From contig CM055092.1 of the NCBI GenBank assembly GCA_029204225.1, positions 78,502,527 through 78,566,526 of the forward strand: 64,000 bases of DNA, given 5' to 3'. Made by a program: the position numbers and the translations under genes. Every line of letters starts with the position of its first letter. Within the stretch, counting starts at the first letter, position 1. The notes below the pieces were generated by a model, which saw only the letters and a program-made list of their open reading frames with translations, was not told the DNA's origin and made no database searches. Positions 1 through 10,213 of the stretch are shown in pieces. Origin of the DNA: Diphasiastrum complanatum. Lineage: Eukaryota > Streptophyta > Lycopodiopsida > Lycopodiales > Lycopodiaceae.

Positions 1-595
1 ACAAGCAAAGCCCATGGACACAAACCTGCCTCCAAGCTTGGTTTCTGAGTCTCACAACACAATGTTCAATCAGTAAATCATTCCATTGGCAAAGGAGTAA
101 TTTGTTCATATGAGTCCATTTATCAAGTGGTTTTCTTACCCATTTCCATTTCCATTCCTCATAATTGGATTTCAATTTATAGGCAAGATTTTCATTCTTG
201 CTGAATTTGAAGGCATATAAGATCATTTTTCGTATAATAGTCTTAAGTCCATCCGGGCCATTAAGAGGGATGTTTTCATAACACTTAGAGATGTCAGTGG
301 ACCACATAGAGGTGATCTTATCTGGCACATTAAGATAAAATTCAGTGGATGAATCGCAGTGCCAGAACAGGTTGGTATCCACATTTACGTAACTCCGGTA
401 TGAATGTGGCTTAAGGCCTTGCCCCTCCATGAGGAGCGGAGACAAAATACCAAGAGCTCCAGAAAGAAATGTGACCACCCTTGAAAAGTAGCAATCATGA
501 GCTTTTGTAATCCATCTGAAGGTATTTTTATGTGCTTCAAAAGTGCAAAGTAGAAACAATAAGTCTTCTTTCCCTAGAAGGTACTCTGAATGCAT
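1..595 (-). CDS. Reverse-transcriptase-like protein, partial internal exon
   Basis: An open frame of almost 200 codons runs from about 595 to the window edge without a stop. Reading down the minus strand it has a conserved-looking block ending in TDISKCYENIPLNGPDGL, which fits RT motif A (catalytic Asp of DISKCYENI) in the rvt/Penelope/telomerase-like branch rather than LTR-element RTs. It is followed by a Trp/Lys-rich stretch (EEWKWKWVRKP). At 1-25 a plus-one shift would give SMGFAC, matching RT motif B (PMGF-C-SP). A plant-type acceptor (T-rich tract, then TGCATTCAG) lies at 586-590, so the true exon probably starts at 585. CAG|GTTTGT at 24-28 could be a donor that would explain the apparent shift. 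From memory similar proteins occur in lycophytes, mosses and streptophyte algae. Domesticated gene, uncatalogued retroelement or pseudogene cannot be separated here. Confidence 0.6.
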   Translation of the reverse strand, partial: MHSEYLLGKEDLLFLLCTFEAHKNTFRWITKAHDCYFSRVVTFLSGALGILSPLLMEGQGLKPHSYRSYVNVDTNLFWHCDSSTEFYLNVPDKITSMWSTDISKCYENIPLNGPDGLKTIIRKMILYAFKFSKNENLAYKLKSNYEEWKWKWVRKPLDKWTHMNKLLLCQWNDLLIEHCVVRLRNQAWRQVCVHGLCL

Positions 596-1600
596 ATTAG
601 AAAAAAAAAAATTTAGTGATAGTTAAGGCATTACCAATGTTATTACTATCACTGTCTGGAAAAGGGGCTAAAATCTGGACCAAATAGTCTTTGCAAAGAC
701 AAGTTCCAAACAAAGTATATGCACATGAAAGAAGGACTATGTTGGGCTTTATCTACACCATTCACATATAGAAAGGTAGTAATCCTATCACTTCATCAAT
801 AGCATTCTTTACATCCTTCCTTGCTTACCATGAAGCCATCTAGTCTTCTTTAAAAATTTTGTCATAGTAAGCTTGCAAATAAGCGCATGTTCAACACAAT
901 AATATCATGATCCATATTGTGATAAATGGGTAAGAAAGTATCCAATTTTCAACTGTTAAGTGATCTTGTAAATGTAAGCTAGAATAATACAAGATCTTCT
1001 AGTTGCTATATATGTAAATGAGCGATTGAAGAAGAGACACGAATGTATAAGATGTGTAGATGCATGTGGATACTCTAGCAAAGATCAAATGACCAAAACG
1101 GTCTTCTAGTAGCTGACTCCTCATATTAGTGATTATATAGATAGAGAGATATTCAAAACTTTAGCAATTGATTGATATGAAACTACACACTTATGATTTT
1201 TGTGTGATGGCATCTTTCCGTCAAGAAAGTCGGAGTAGTGCACAAGACCAAAGTCCAATTTCTGGAGAGCTTGAACATGAGAAACTATTCAAGACGTATA
1301 TGAGATATCTTTTGGTAAAATTGGTAAATATTTTTGTTTGACATTTAGCCAAGACATTAAGCATTGATTTTTTAAGACACATTGGTGTTATCTCGTCATT
1401 GCAAACATATATGCATGAATTTTACATTTTTTTTCTTTTTGTTCATCATTTATAATAATATATTAAACATCTACACTTTCATAACATCTAATTATTGTGG
1501 ATTCTAGTATTATGATGATAACAAATTTCTTATCTTAAGATTGTTGAATGTGTAGGTACTTTTTCAACCGGGATCAACTAGACAACAATTCATGGTATAT
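596..1600. other. AT-rich non-coding stretch, probable intron plus flank
   Basis: No convincing coding frame. Directly upstream (minus strand) of the RT-like exon there is a T-rich tract (A run at 601-611 on the + strand) typical of an intron 3' end. Whether further exons lie in 600-870 could not be decided. The 5' LTR of the downstream gypsy element was looked for here and not found. Confidence 0.4.
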
Positions 1601-1773
1601 TGTTCAAGTTAGGCCATGCACAAGACATGTATTTGAAAATACATATGTTGAGAATGAAACGGAGGATCTGAATTTAGACAACACAAATACATTTGATTGG
1701 GATATATAAATATCTTCAAGTTCTTTATGTGAACCAACCATGTACGCTTATTTACATAGTTGGTCTCATTTAG

Positions 1774-2904
1774 ACCCAAATTGCCAAACCTGAGAAGTTT
1801 GCAAAGACTTTTCCTACCAGGGAAAATGTCTGGTGTTCTATTTGCACAGAAAATCACATAGTGAATGAGTGTCCTCAATTGAAAAAATGAATGAAAATCA
1901 GTGTTTGCCAATTGTGTAATTCGCCTGATCATGAGACTGCTTTTTGCAACTTTAACCCTCGGATAATTCAGCAACGGTATGTCCAAATGGAATATCGAGA
2001 ACCACAGTATGGAGGAAATCCAGCAACAAGACCTTGACAACCTGTTGTTGGATACCCGGAATGGTTAGCCTTACATGTCCCACCAAAGCACTTTGCTTCT
2101 CCTGCCAATTTGATGGAACCAGAACCTTACGAAAATGCTGAGCAATGGAACTATGGTACTGATCAAGCAAGTGGATCTGCAGGTGGATCTTCGGAACAAT
2201 ATGCTATTTATGTTGTCACTCAACAACAAGCCTCTAGAAATTGGACCAGAGCACCACTTAGATGCCTTGCATGTGGAGAAAATCACAGAGTTGCAGAATG
2301 TCCAAATAAAGAGAAATTTGTACCATTCTGTCGTGACTATGAATATGGGTATTGCTATAAAGACTATCCAGCAAGACCGAAGCCACCACCAGCTACAGTG
2401 CCTGTAAATTTGATAACAATCAAACAAAGACCAGTAGCTCAGAATAAATCAAGTGCACCCTTGATGGTGGTCAACAGAGCACACAAACAGAAAGAACTAG
2501 TAGTGGATCCAGTACCTACTGATTTTGTACCATTGAACGATACACCAAAAGCATTGAGAGTCTATCCAAATCTTCATACAGAAAAACGAAGATATCAGGA
2601 TTTGAGGTAGTGGATCAAACATCTGCAAGAAGAAGAGGAGCTTGAGGCTGCTAAAGCAACAGTTGAAGTTCATTCTTCACCATTGTAGCCTCCAAGAAAT
2701 TTACGTACGGATATGAATGATCAATTACATCATCATGAAGAACCCTTCAAGATGACTGAACCAGAAGCATCGCAAACAGAACTGCTCATGAACATTTTGT
2801 CTAGCAAGATCAATATTTCATTGGGAGAGTTCCTGAAGTTGGTGCCAAAAGCAAAAGAATTCTTAGCGCAAAACTTAGCTCAAGAAGAACCAGAAGTCCA
2901 TTAG
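1774..2904 (+). pseudogene. gypsy-1 gag C-terminal part with zinc knuckles
   Basis: One reading frame (phase of 1831) encodes a nucleocapsid-like region interrupted by stops at 1888, 2035, 2608 and 2686. Knuckles visible are CSICTENHIVNEC, CQLCNSPDHETAFC and CLACGENHRVAEC, then a worn fourth around CRDYEYGYCYKDYP. Two have the short spacing C-x2-C-x3-H-x4-C instead of the usual x4 before His. A Pro-rich linker follows and an acidic tail leads into protease. The capsid domain is not recognisable upstream, so this is the C-terminal half only. A related knuckle array recurs at 40390-40890. The product would package element RNA; with this many stops it is not functional. Confidence 0.75.
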
Positions 2905-4211
2905 GAGCCACTTTTTTGTGCTGTATTTGAAGAATCTAATGAAGTTTTCCATGTTGGAGCCACTTGGGAAAGTGAGCAGAAGAATATCACTCTGCCAATA
3001 CAGCATAGGCAATTTCCTAACGAAGCAACTGTGATAGATGGCGGTTCAGGAGTTAACCTGATTTCTACAAAGCTATGTGCAAAATGGGGCCTTACAAAGA
3101 TCAAGCCTGTTACTTTTGGATTAAGCTAGCCGATCAAACAATAGTTCATCCACGCAAAATGGTTGAAGATATACATGTCAAAATTGCGGGAGTACAATTC
3201 GTCATTACTTTCGTAGTGATGGACTTACCAGAAGTGTCAAATGTCTACCGAGTTCTATTAGGACGTCCATGGTTACGAGTTGCGCAAGTAGTTCATAACT
3301 GGGTTACCGGAAAAATCACTTTTGACAATTGTGAACGTGCAGTTAAAGTTGATCCTACAACTTGGACTATCAGACCAGTGGTTCAAAAAGAAGATGACAA
3401 TTCATCAACAACGGATCATACTTGTGACCATCGAGAGAAAAATTTGGGAGTTCATTACGATTCTCAAACGGATACTGTCAATTGGAATGAAGCTCTTGCA
3501 ACGATTGATTATACAACAAGATATATGTGTCAACAAAATAATCAAACAGAGTTGAGCAAGATTTTCTTATTAGATCGAACTTTGGATACACCAATCACGT
3601 TTCCACTTAATGTAGCCTGGATATCAATGGAACCTATACCAGATCCAATTGAGGATAATCTCATACCAGTGAGTCATGTCTTGACTTATGATGGCAATGA
3701 TGAACTTACAGATGAGCAAATTCTAAATCATATGGATTCGACCAGATTTGGAGTGTGTAATGTTCTTGATGAACTAACAATAAAATCGCCCAAAGCAGTT
3801 ATATTGAAGGAAGATAGGATCATAGGATCAATGAGGAAGAAACAAGCTAAGCAACATTATAATACGGTCCTGAAATAGAAAAATCTCCCTCAAAAGATTG
3901 ATTCAGAGAATGTGCCACCGTTACTGGATAAAGGCAAAAGAAAAGTCGAGGATGATTCTACAAGTCAGAATTCTAGTAAAACATCATCATCTAGGAAGTC
4001 TTCACCTTTGAAGAAGAGTTTATCATCTCGGAAGTCATCACCTCCATGATCAATTCCTGCTAAGAAGGCTAAGCGAAGATCCAAGACAAGTCCTTTCGAA
4101 AAAGAACAAGCAGATGTAGTCCAGCATGATATGCCCAAACATTTTAAACGTTATACATTGGATGATGTGGTTATCATGTTACCTAAAGCGCATTGTGAAC
4201 CTTAAGAACAC
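2905..4211 (+). pseudogene. gypsy-1 aspartic protease and linker
   Basis: The active-site block reads VIDGGSGVNLIS (3034-3069), with the catalytic Asp kept and DGG-S-G in place of the common DSGS. The second signature, YRVLLGRPWL, lies near 3250, matching the (I/L)LGRPWL flap region of retropepsins. The frame changes near 3120, so the two halves are in different phases. Beyond 3878 a Lys/Ser-rich linker with stops (3876, 4048, 4203) connects to RT in the same phase. Protease would process Gag-Pol; this copy is dead. Confidence 0.75.
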
Positions 4212-5486
4212 GTGCCAGAATCGAAAGAGATTTATGATGGCCTAGCTAGGACGCAACCAATGAATCTTGCTGAACCAGGAGAACCGGAAAAGATTGTACA
4301 AGTTGGATCCATACTTAATCCTGAACAGTATCAAGCACTACGCATGTTACTTATTAAGTATCAGGATTGCTTTGCATGGACGTATCAAGATTTGAAAGGT
4401 ATTCCGACATCAGTGATTGAACATACCATACATTTAGTACCTGATGCAGTTCCAAAGGCTACAAAGTTCTATTGTTGTAATCCTAATGTTGCGGATCTGA
4501 TAAAGAAATAACTTTAGAGATTGCTTGAGGTCGATTTCATTTATGAGATCGAGCATACCGAGTGGATTTCACCGATTGTCATTGTTCCTAAGAAGAATGG
4601 AAAATTGAGAATCTGTGTTAATCTCAAAGCGTTGAGCAAAGTGATGTGGAAGGATCACTTTCCATTACCTTTCACTGAAGGCATTTTGGATCGCCTTGTT
4701 GGAGTAGAAGCTTATAGTTTCTTGGATAGATTTAGTGGTTACAACCAGGTTAATATTGCACCTATCGATTGCCACAGAACAGCCTTTGCAACAGAATGGG
4801 GCACCTATGCTTACAAAGTAATGTCGTTTGGACTCTATAATGCACCAAGTTCATTGCAAACAATGATGCAATTTGCTTTTAAAGATTATCTGCAAAAATT
4901 CTTTGAAATTTATTTGGATGACCTGGGAGTCCATAGTACAGATACAGACCACCTGGATCAATTGGAGAAAGTATTTGAAAGATATCACAAATATCAAATT
5001 TCTCTAAATCCAGAAAAATGTCAGATATGGGTTTCCCACGGAGTTGTGCTTGGACATGTGATATCGAGTCACGGTATTGTCACAGATTGTTCTAAGATCA
5101 AGGTTATTGTGGAATTGCCACCACCAACAACAATTTGTGGAGTTGATGTGTTTATGGGTCATGCGAACTACTATCAAATTTTTATTATCTTTTTTGCGGA
5201 TTTAGCACGACCTATATACAAACTAGCTATTATTTTTATTTGGACAGTAGAGGCGTTAGAAGCCTAAGTTAAAAAAAGCATTAACTTCAGCACCAATACT
5301 GTATTCTTCAAATTGGGCGATAGAATTCCATGTTCATACGGATGCCTCAAAATATGCCATTGGATCAGTTTTGACGCAGTTGGCTGATTACAAGAAGGAT
5401 TGTCCTATACGATTTGCAAGCAGACAGCTTACAGATCCGGAGAAGAATTATTCGACAACAGAACGTAAAGCGTTAGCCATGATTTA
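4212..5486 (+). pseudogene. gypsy-1 reverse transcriptase and RNase H N-terminal half
   Basis: Signatures in order: DCFAWTYQDLKGIP (pre-RT), EWISPIVIVPKKNGKLRIC, YSFLDRFSGYNQV (RT motif A), TYAYKVMSFGLYNAPSS (motif B) and EIYLDDLGVHS, keeping the YxDD catalytic pair as YLDD. After the connection domain, RNase H starts with HVHTDASKYAIGSVL (first Asp) and continues to TERKALAMI (Glu). Stops are at 4509, 4515, 5265 and 5484; the last abuts a 17-bp A run where the frame slips. Overall RT similarity is clear despite the stops. The match is to plant gypsy RTs; the lineage cannot be fixed without a tree. Confidence 0.85.
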
Positions 5487-6392
5487 AAAAAAAAAAAAAA
5501 ATTGTCACTACCTCATGGAAACGCACTTTGCATTCTATACGGATCATCAACCGTTACTTTACTTGGTAAACAAGACGTGCAATACTGGAAGTATTCCAAG
5601 ATGGTTATTGTTATTGACTGAATTTGACTTTCGAATTGTGGTTCAAAAGGAGAAGCAACATTATCTAGCCGATCACGTTTCATGAATCGAATCCGCACCA
5701 GGTAATACTGAAGTGGATGATGAACTACCAGATGCTGCATTGTTCTATGTTGAAGCAGTTCCGGAGTGGGCAGCAGATATTGTTGAGTACCTGATGCTAG
5801 GACAACCGAATGACTCCTTGACAAAAGTACAGAAGCAACAATTGATTCATAAGACTCAACCTTATCAATTAATTGTAGGACAATTGTATCATCGTGGATT
5901 AGACAATATTCTACCAAGATGTGTTTTACCGCATGAAGTACCAGATTTAATCATGTTTTCACATGATGGCATGGGTGGAGGACACTTCTCTATAGATATT
6001 ACTGTTCGCAAACTTTTGCAATCAGGTTGTTGGTGGCGTACGCTTCATAAGGACACAGAAAATTTTATTCAGACGTGTGATGTTTGCCAACAAGCATGAC
6101 GGCCTACTCGACAGAATTATGAACCCTTGTATCCGATTTTATCGCAAGTACCATTTGAAAAATGGGGACTAGATTATGTTGGTCCTATTCATCCTGTTGT
6201 GCAAGGATCTCAGGCCCGATACGTCATCGTAGCAACTGATTATATGACCAAGTGGGTTAAAGCCAAAGCTGTTAAAGTTGCTGATGCAAAATGTACGGCC
6301 AAGTTTCTATATGAAAATATTATAATCAGATTTGGTTGTCCGATCGAGATTGTCAGTGACCGGGGTACACACTTTGATAATCAAACAACGCT
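5487..6392 (+). pseudogene. gypsy-1 RNase H end and integrase N-terminal part
   Basis: The frame resumes after the A run. FYTDHQPLLYLVN supplies the third RNase H acidic residue. Integrase has an HHCC zinc finger (HDGMGGGH ... CDVC near 5960-6090) and the catalytic core up to the second Asp: WGLDYVGPI (first Asp, near 6165) and IVSDRGTHFDNQ (second Asp, near 6355). Stops occur at 5683 and 6097. At about 6392 homology ends abruptly; the missing Glu-containing part is found on the opposite strand at 7446, where an inversion boundary lies. Confidence 0.85.
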
Positions 6393-6999
6393 CAAGGGTG
6401 GTCGCATCCAATTCACCTTGAAGACGCGTGCGATCTTGTTCCGCCATCTACAATTGACCCTTCAGCAGTTGCCCTTGTTGTTTTGCATCCTGCACGGTCT
6501 TATTCACCTGATCCTATGCGGTTGTCAGGAATTTTGCAGAGAACTGATGTAGTCTTCCAAGTGATCAGCTTATTGCTGGGCCAACTTCTTTTCGGCTTTA
6601 GCCTTGTCTTCATGCTGTTTGGCAATCTTTAACTCTCGATCTAGTTGGACAATATTCTGGCTGATCAGAGTGTTTTCGGACCTCATATCGAAGATTCTTT
6701 GCTCCATTTCTTTCTTCTTGTCAAGCATAGACTAGATCACTTGCACAAGGCTTGAGACCAAACCGAGAGCATCACCAGAATCGACTGTCATGGAGGTGGC
6801 AGCAGCAAGAGGACCTGATGGTACTGTCCTTGGTTGGCATGGAATAGGTGCCAGTACTTCTACTTCTTCAAAAATGTCTTCCTCCTTGAAACCCTCAAGC
6901 ACAGTGGCGTCGAACTGTTTTGGTGATTTCACAGCTTTGTCAATCCGAAGTGCGGTTGGGCTATCTTGCTTGTGAGGTTGTTGTTTTCACAATCTGAAC
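6393..6999 (-). pseudogene. Inverted 5' part of a coiled-coil ORF downstream of gypsy-1 integrase
   Basis: Reading the minus strand downward after the integrase tail, an acidic/Pro-rich stretch (positions 6932-6732) is followed by a heptad-like Lys/Glu/Gln-rich stretch (about 6730-6400: KKKEMEQRIFDMRSEN, then further Leu/Gln repeats) broken by a few stops. This looks like the start of an extra ORF 3' of pol that resumes on the + strand at 7447. I do not recognise a named family; coiled coil is inferred from composition and Leu spacing. Confidence 0.5.
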
Positions 7000-7446
7000 C
7001 TATGGACAATCTCTTGCTTTCAGATCCTTTTGGTGCAATCGACAATCGTGCCATGCCTTGTGGCGAGCTTTCTTTGCTGCTAACGCATGAACTACCATCA
7101 ATTGGGTTTCACATAATTTGTGCAACGCTTCATGATGGAGTTGTAAAGACTTATCATCATTTAATCGTTCCGTTGTTGCTATGTGTAAAGATGGGATCAA
7201 AAGCTCAATCAACATGACAACATCTTGACCATAGACCAGTTGAAAAGGTGTTTGATTTGTACTATTTTTGTAAGCGGTCCTGAATGTCCATAATGCTGCA
7301 TACAGTTTATGTTCCCAATCAGACCAACTCGCTTGAACTGTCTTTGTCATAATGGTGCAGAGAATCTTATTGGAAGATTCAGCTTGGCCATTCCCTCTGA
7401 AATAGTAGGGAGTACTAAATTTGTGTATAACAAAAAAATCTTCCAA
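7000..7446 (-). pseudogene. gypsy-1 integrase C-terminal part, inverted
   Basis: The minus strand encodes the piece that should follow 6392: FFVIHKFSTPYYFRGNGQAE carries the third catalytic residue (Glu of GQAESSN). It continues with WSDWEHKLYAALWTFRTAYK and TPFQLVYGQD, the usual gypsy integrase tail. The frame is open for about 149 codons. Joined end to end with 5487-6392 it would give a normal integrase order, so this block has flipped in place. No ATG belongs at its start; it is an internal part of Pol. Confidence 0.85.
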
Positions 7447-8489
7447 TAAACATGCTTATCTTCAAACACAAATACCAGATCATCTGGTCACACCGACGGA
7501 GATCGCGTATTTGTTCAAGAAAGTGGAAACATACAAAGTGGCCCTTCAGGGATTCCAAGGCCGCTTTCACAGGTTCAAAGGAGCAGCTTCAACTGAGTTG
7601 GCAAAGGCTAAAGAGACCATCACCGCCTATGAAAAAACAGCTGCTCAAGTATTGGAAGCAGGACCACAAATCCCCATATCGGTCATGCCACAATTCTCCC
7701 CTTCGTGCCAAGAAGATGTACAAATGGATATAGGGGTAGATTCCAGCATGGACCAGGGGGAGCTCCAGATATAGCAGAACAACCGCCAATCTTACCGGTA
7801 GTACAAGTAGGTCCATCTCATCAAGGACCACACCTCTATTATGTAAGCCCATCATTGTTGAGGACCAGATCCATACCTTCTTAAAGCAACATCCGCATGA
7901 GTCCTTGCGTGGGGGTTGGGTTCTGTAGTTTAAGACCTCCAAGATAGAGGCCGGCAAAGAGTTGGACAAAATACCTGCATTAGGAGAGCAGCCAACATGG
8001 AGAATTACAATGTTTAAGAAAACTCCAAAATCAATCATGAGTTACGTCGCCAGCCCTCGCCAATTGCGGGTTGACCCTTATTATGTGCCAATGTCATGAA
8101 GGAATAAATGGAAAGATTTGGAATTGGCTATGGACAAAATCACCATTCATACGCCCAATTACCCAGTCATCCATTAGCCCTACTGTTGGACCATCTCAGT
8201 GGACTTCCACCGAGTCTTACAAGCCTATCAGAGAGAGTATGTCCACTCTCCAGATCCAAGGTGCAACAATCGGCAATGTTTGCTAAAGATCTAACTCTGT
8301 TGGCGTCAGTGGCAACCAGATGGGACTATTGCCTCCCTCCTCTGGCATTCGATCCAAATAAGCTGATGGCCTCAGAGCAAATCAAAGATCATCTGTCGGT
8401 TGCTCGTTTATACTTTCGTGCAGCAATGATGGGAGGCTCCTGGGAATCACGCTTCACATCATGGACAGGTCTTTTTGCGGGACTTTTAA
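7447..8489 (+). pseudogene. Continuation of the post-integrase ORF and 3' region of gypsy-1
   Basis: From 7447 a + strand frame runs to a stop at 7772. It has a helical region (KKVETYKVALQGFQGRFHRF, then AKAKETITAYEKTAAQVL) that continues the coiled-coil composition of the inverted block. Further open stretches at 8108-8490 (for example FAKDLTLLASVATRWDYCL) have uncertain frame. No known domain was recognised. Extra 3' ORFs after integrase are known in some plant gypsy lineages, but identity with any of them is not shown here. Confidence 0.4.
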
Positions 8490-8966
8490 TGTCGCAGGGC
8501 CTAAATGTCAAGTTAGTGAATAAAGTTGGGTTTCCCTCCAATTTGGATAGTTCCCACACTTTTTTAAATTTGAATAAAAAAAGAGGCAAGAATGGACCAA
8601 TAGGATTCAGAGGCCAGGGCCCTCCTCTCTACTATAAAAAGGGACCAACTCAAGTTCCTACAGATGTTCATTTTCTCATTTCAATAAAGCAGATTGGTTC
8701 TCTTCAGAAATGGATTGATGAATGTCCTTGCTCTCTATCACTTTTCCTCCATCTCCCATGCTTTATTTGTGTTTTGCTAATTGTTGGATCTAATTGTTAT
8801 TGGGATTGTATGTTATTATACTTTTTATGGGAGAGAAAGGAAGAGTAAGCTATCTTTTTTGTGGATGCGTAGTGTTAATGGATGTTAGAGTTAGGTTTGG
8901 GTCTTCCATTCATGCTAAAATCTGAACTATATTATCGCTCTCATGGGGACGAACCTACTCGTGACA
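8490..8966 (+). repeat. Putative 3' LTR of gypsy-1
   Basis: Starts TGTCGCAGGG and ends ACTCGTGACA, short imperfect inverted termini (TGTC...GACA). Inside are TATAAAAA at 8633-8640 and AATAAA at 8683-8688, in the order expected for U3-R. No second copy exists in the window, so the boundaries are by eye only; the preceding polypurine tract is weak. Confidence 0.45.
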
Positions 8967-9034
8967 ACTAACTTCATCTCTTTGATGCTAGATTGACTAG
9001 ATCTTGGTTTGAGGTTAGGCAAGGAAAGAAACCC

Positions 9035-9075
9035 ACTACAATAGTAGCTTGCTGGTTTTGTACGGACAGCAACAG
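9035..9075 (+). repeat. LTR B fragment, left of the A1 insertion
   Basis: The sequence around AGTAGCTTGCTGG matches LTR B at 25720-25760 read on the minus strand. The rest of this LTR resumes at 13656 after copia A1. What lies between the gypsy LTR end (8966) and 9035 is not assigned. Confidence 0.6.
9071..9075 (+). repeat. Target site duplication AACAG of copia A1 (left copy; right copy at 13651-13655)
   Basis: AACAG abuts both outer ends of the element. The related, uninterrupted LTR B at 25551-26199 has a single comparable site (AATAG context), so the insertion point is confirmed by an empty paralogous site. Confidence 0.9.
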
Positions 9076-9776
9076 TGTGAAGAATTGCCAAAAATTGACA
9101 AATCTAGCTTGATCAAAAACCATGTAGAATAGTGTAAATTGTGTACACAAGTGGGTCCCACACATGTGAGGCCATGATGCCACATGGGAAACCCATCCTA
9201 ATGTAGGTTAGGTCAAGTCAAGAGAGTTGGTCATGTCTATTTGGTGGTCATCCCTACTTTATAGGACCTACACCTAGGTTTAAGGTGAAAATTTGACCAA
9301 CTAGCTGCCTACCAAGCATAACTCTAGGAAATAGACTAGGGTTTCATTTTTGGTCAAGGAGAGTGAGTTAACTTCCTTATTACATGCTGGAAATCCACCT
9401 AACTTCAAGAAGGAAGTCGAATTTGCTATGTATTCCCTCTCTCCATAGTGAGAAGATAGAAAATTTTTGGAGCTCATTGGCAATCTCAAGCTAGTTCACT
9501 ATGTACATTGAGTTTTTGTGATCCATAAGAAACCAAATCAATTTCTACTTGTTTCTCAGGTTGAAGGCCGTACTATAGCCTGTATTACACACGTGTGGGC
9601 TCGGATTTCAATGTTTATCAATGCTTTTGATTGTTAATGCTTGTTGTTTGTCAAATTGCCAATCTAGATCAACTTTTTTGTGTCTAGTTTTTTGATAGAT
9701 TGTTAAGCAAGCATCCAATCACTCTTGTGGATCTTTTGTAGATCCATTTATGGTCCTAAAGTATAGTACTTTCACA
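9076..9776 (+). repeat. 5' LTR of copia A1
   Basis: Starts TGTGAAGAATTG and ends AGTACTTTCACA; the outer six bases form a perfect inverted pair (TGTGAA/TTCACA). It contains the palindromes CACATGTG (about 9162) and CACACGTGTG (about 9589). A TATA-like TTTATAGG lies near 9252. The partner LTR is 12950-13650. Confidence 0.95.
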
Positions 9777-9788
9777 TGGTATCAGAGC
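9777..9788 (+). other. Primer-binding site of copia A1 (initiator Met tRNA)
   Basis: TGGTATCAGAGC follows the 5' LTR with no gap and is the classic plant copia PBS complementary to the 3' end of initiator methionine tRNA. Confidence 0.95.
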
Positions 9789-10213
9789 CAAGTACAAGAG
9801 CATAAGCCATTGATCTAATGCAAATCCATTTTTAACAAGTTTCGGTGCTAAAAACTAGTATTGAGAGGGCAAGCTAGAATCTTGATTTTGGTGAGGAGAT
9901 TTGATCCCAAACTTGGTAGGGGTCCAAATCCGTACTGTCCACATGTGTGGGCACCTCTGAACCTGCATTTAATGCATGGTATTCATTTGATCCAAAAAAA
10001 TTCAATTTGTGAGCTATTGGTGTAATTTTTGGTGGAGATCTTAGGATAATCTACCAAGATCATTTGCCATTGATTAGATTTGAATTTGTTTCATGGAATC
10101 TAATTAATCTAGGCTGAGTTCAAGTCCTATTAAGGTTAAAAACAGGTCTTGAAAGTACACCAAGAAGGAAGAAAGAGATTAAGTCATTTTTTTTGTCCAA
10201 AAATAGCCAAATT

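Larger units (their letters stand above)
1620..8966 (+). mobile_element. Decayed Ty3/gypsy retrotransposon (gypsy-1)
   Basis: Order on the + strand is gag zinc knuckles, aspartic protease, RT, RNase H, integrase zinc finger and core: the gypsy order with integrase last. The coding frame carries several in-frame stops and at least two frameshifts (near 3120 and at an A run near 5487). The stretch 6393-7446 is inverted relative to the rest, and a coiled-coil ORF follows integrase. A 3' LTR candidate lies at 8490-8966. No 5' LTR or PBS was found, so the element is 5' truncated or that end has diverged. Confidence 0.85.

Noticed and set aside
5486-5503. A run as the tail of a processed pseudogene
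   Set aside because: Coding homology of RNase H continues on both sides; it is a homopolymer expansion causing a frameshift.
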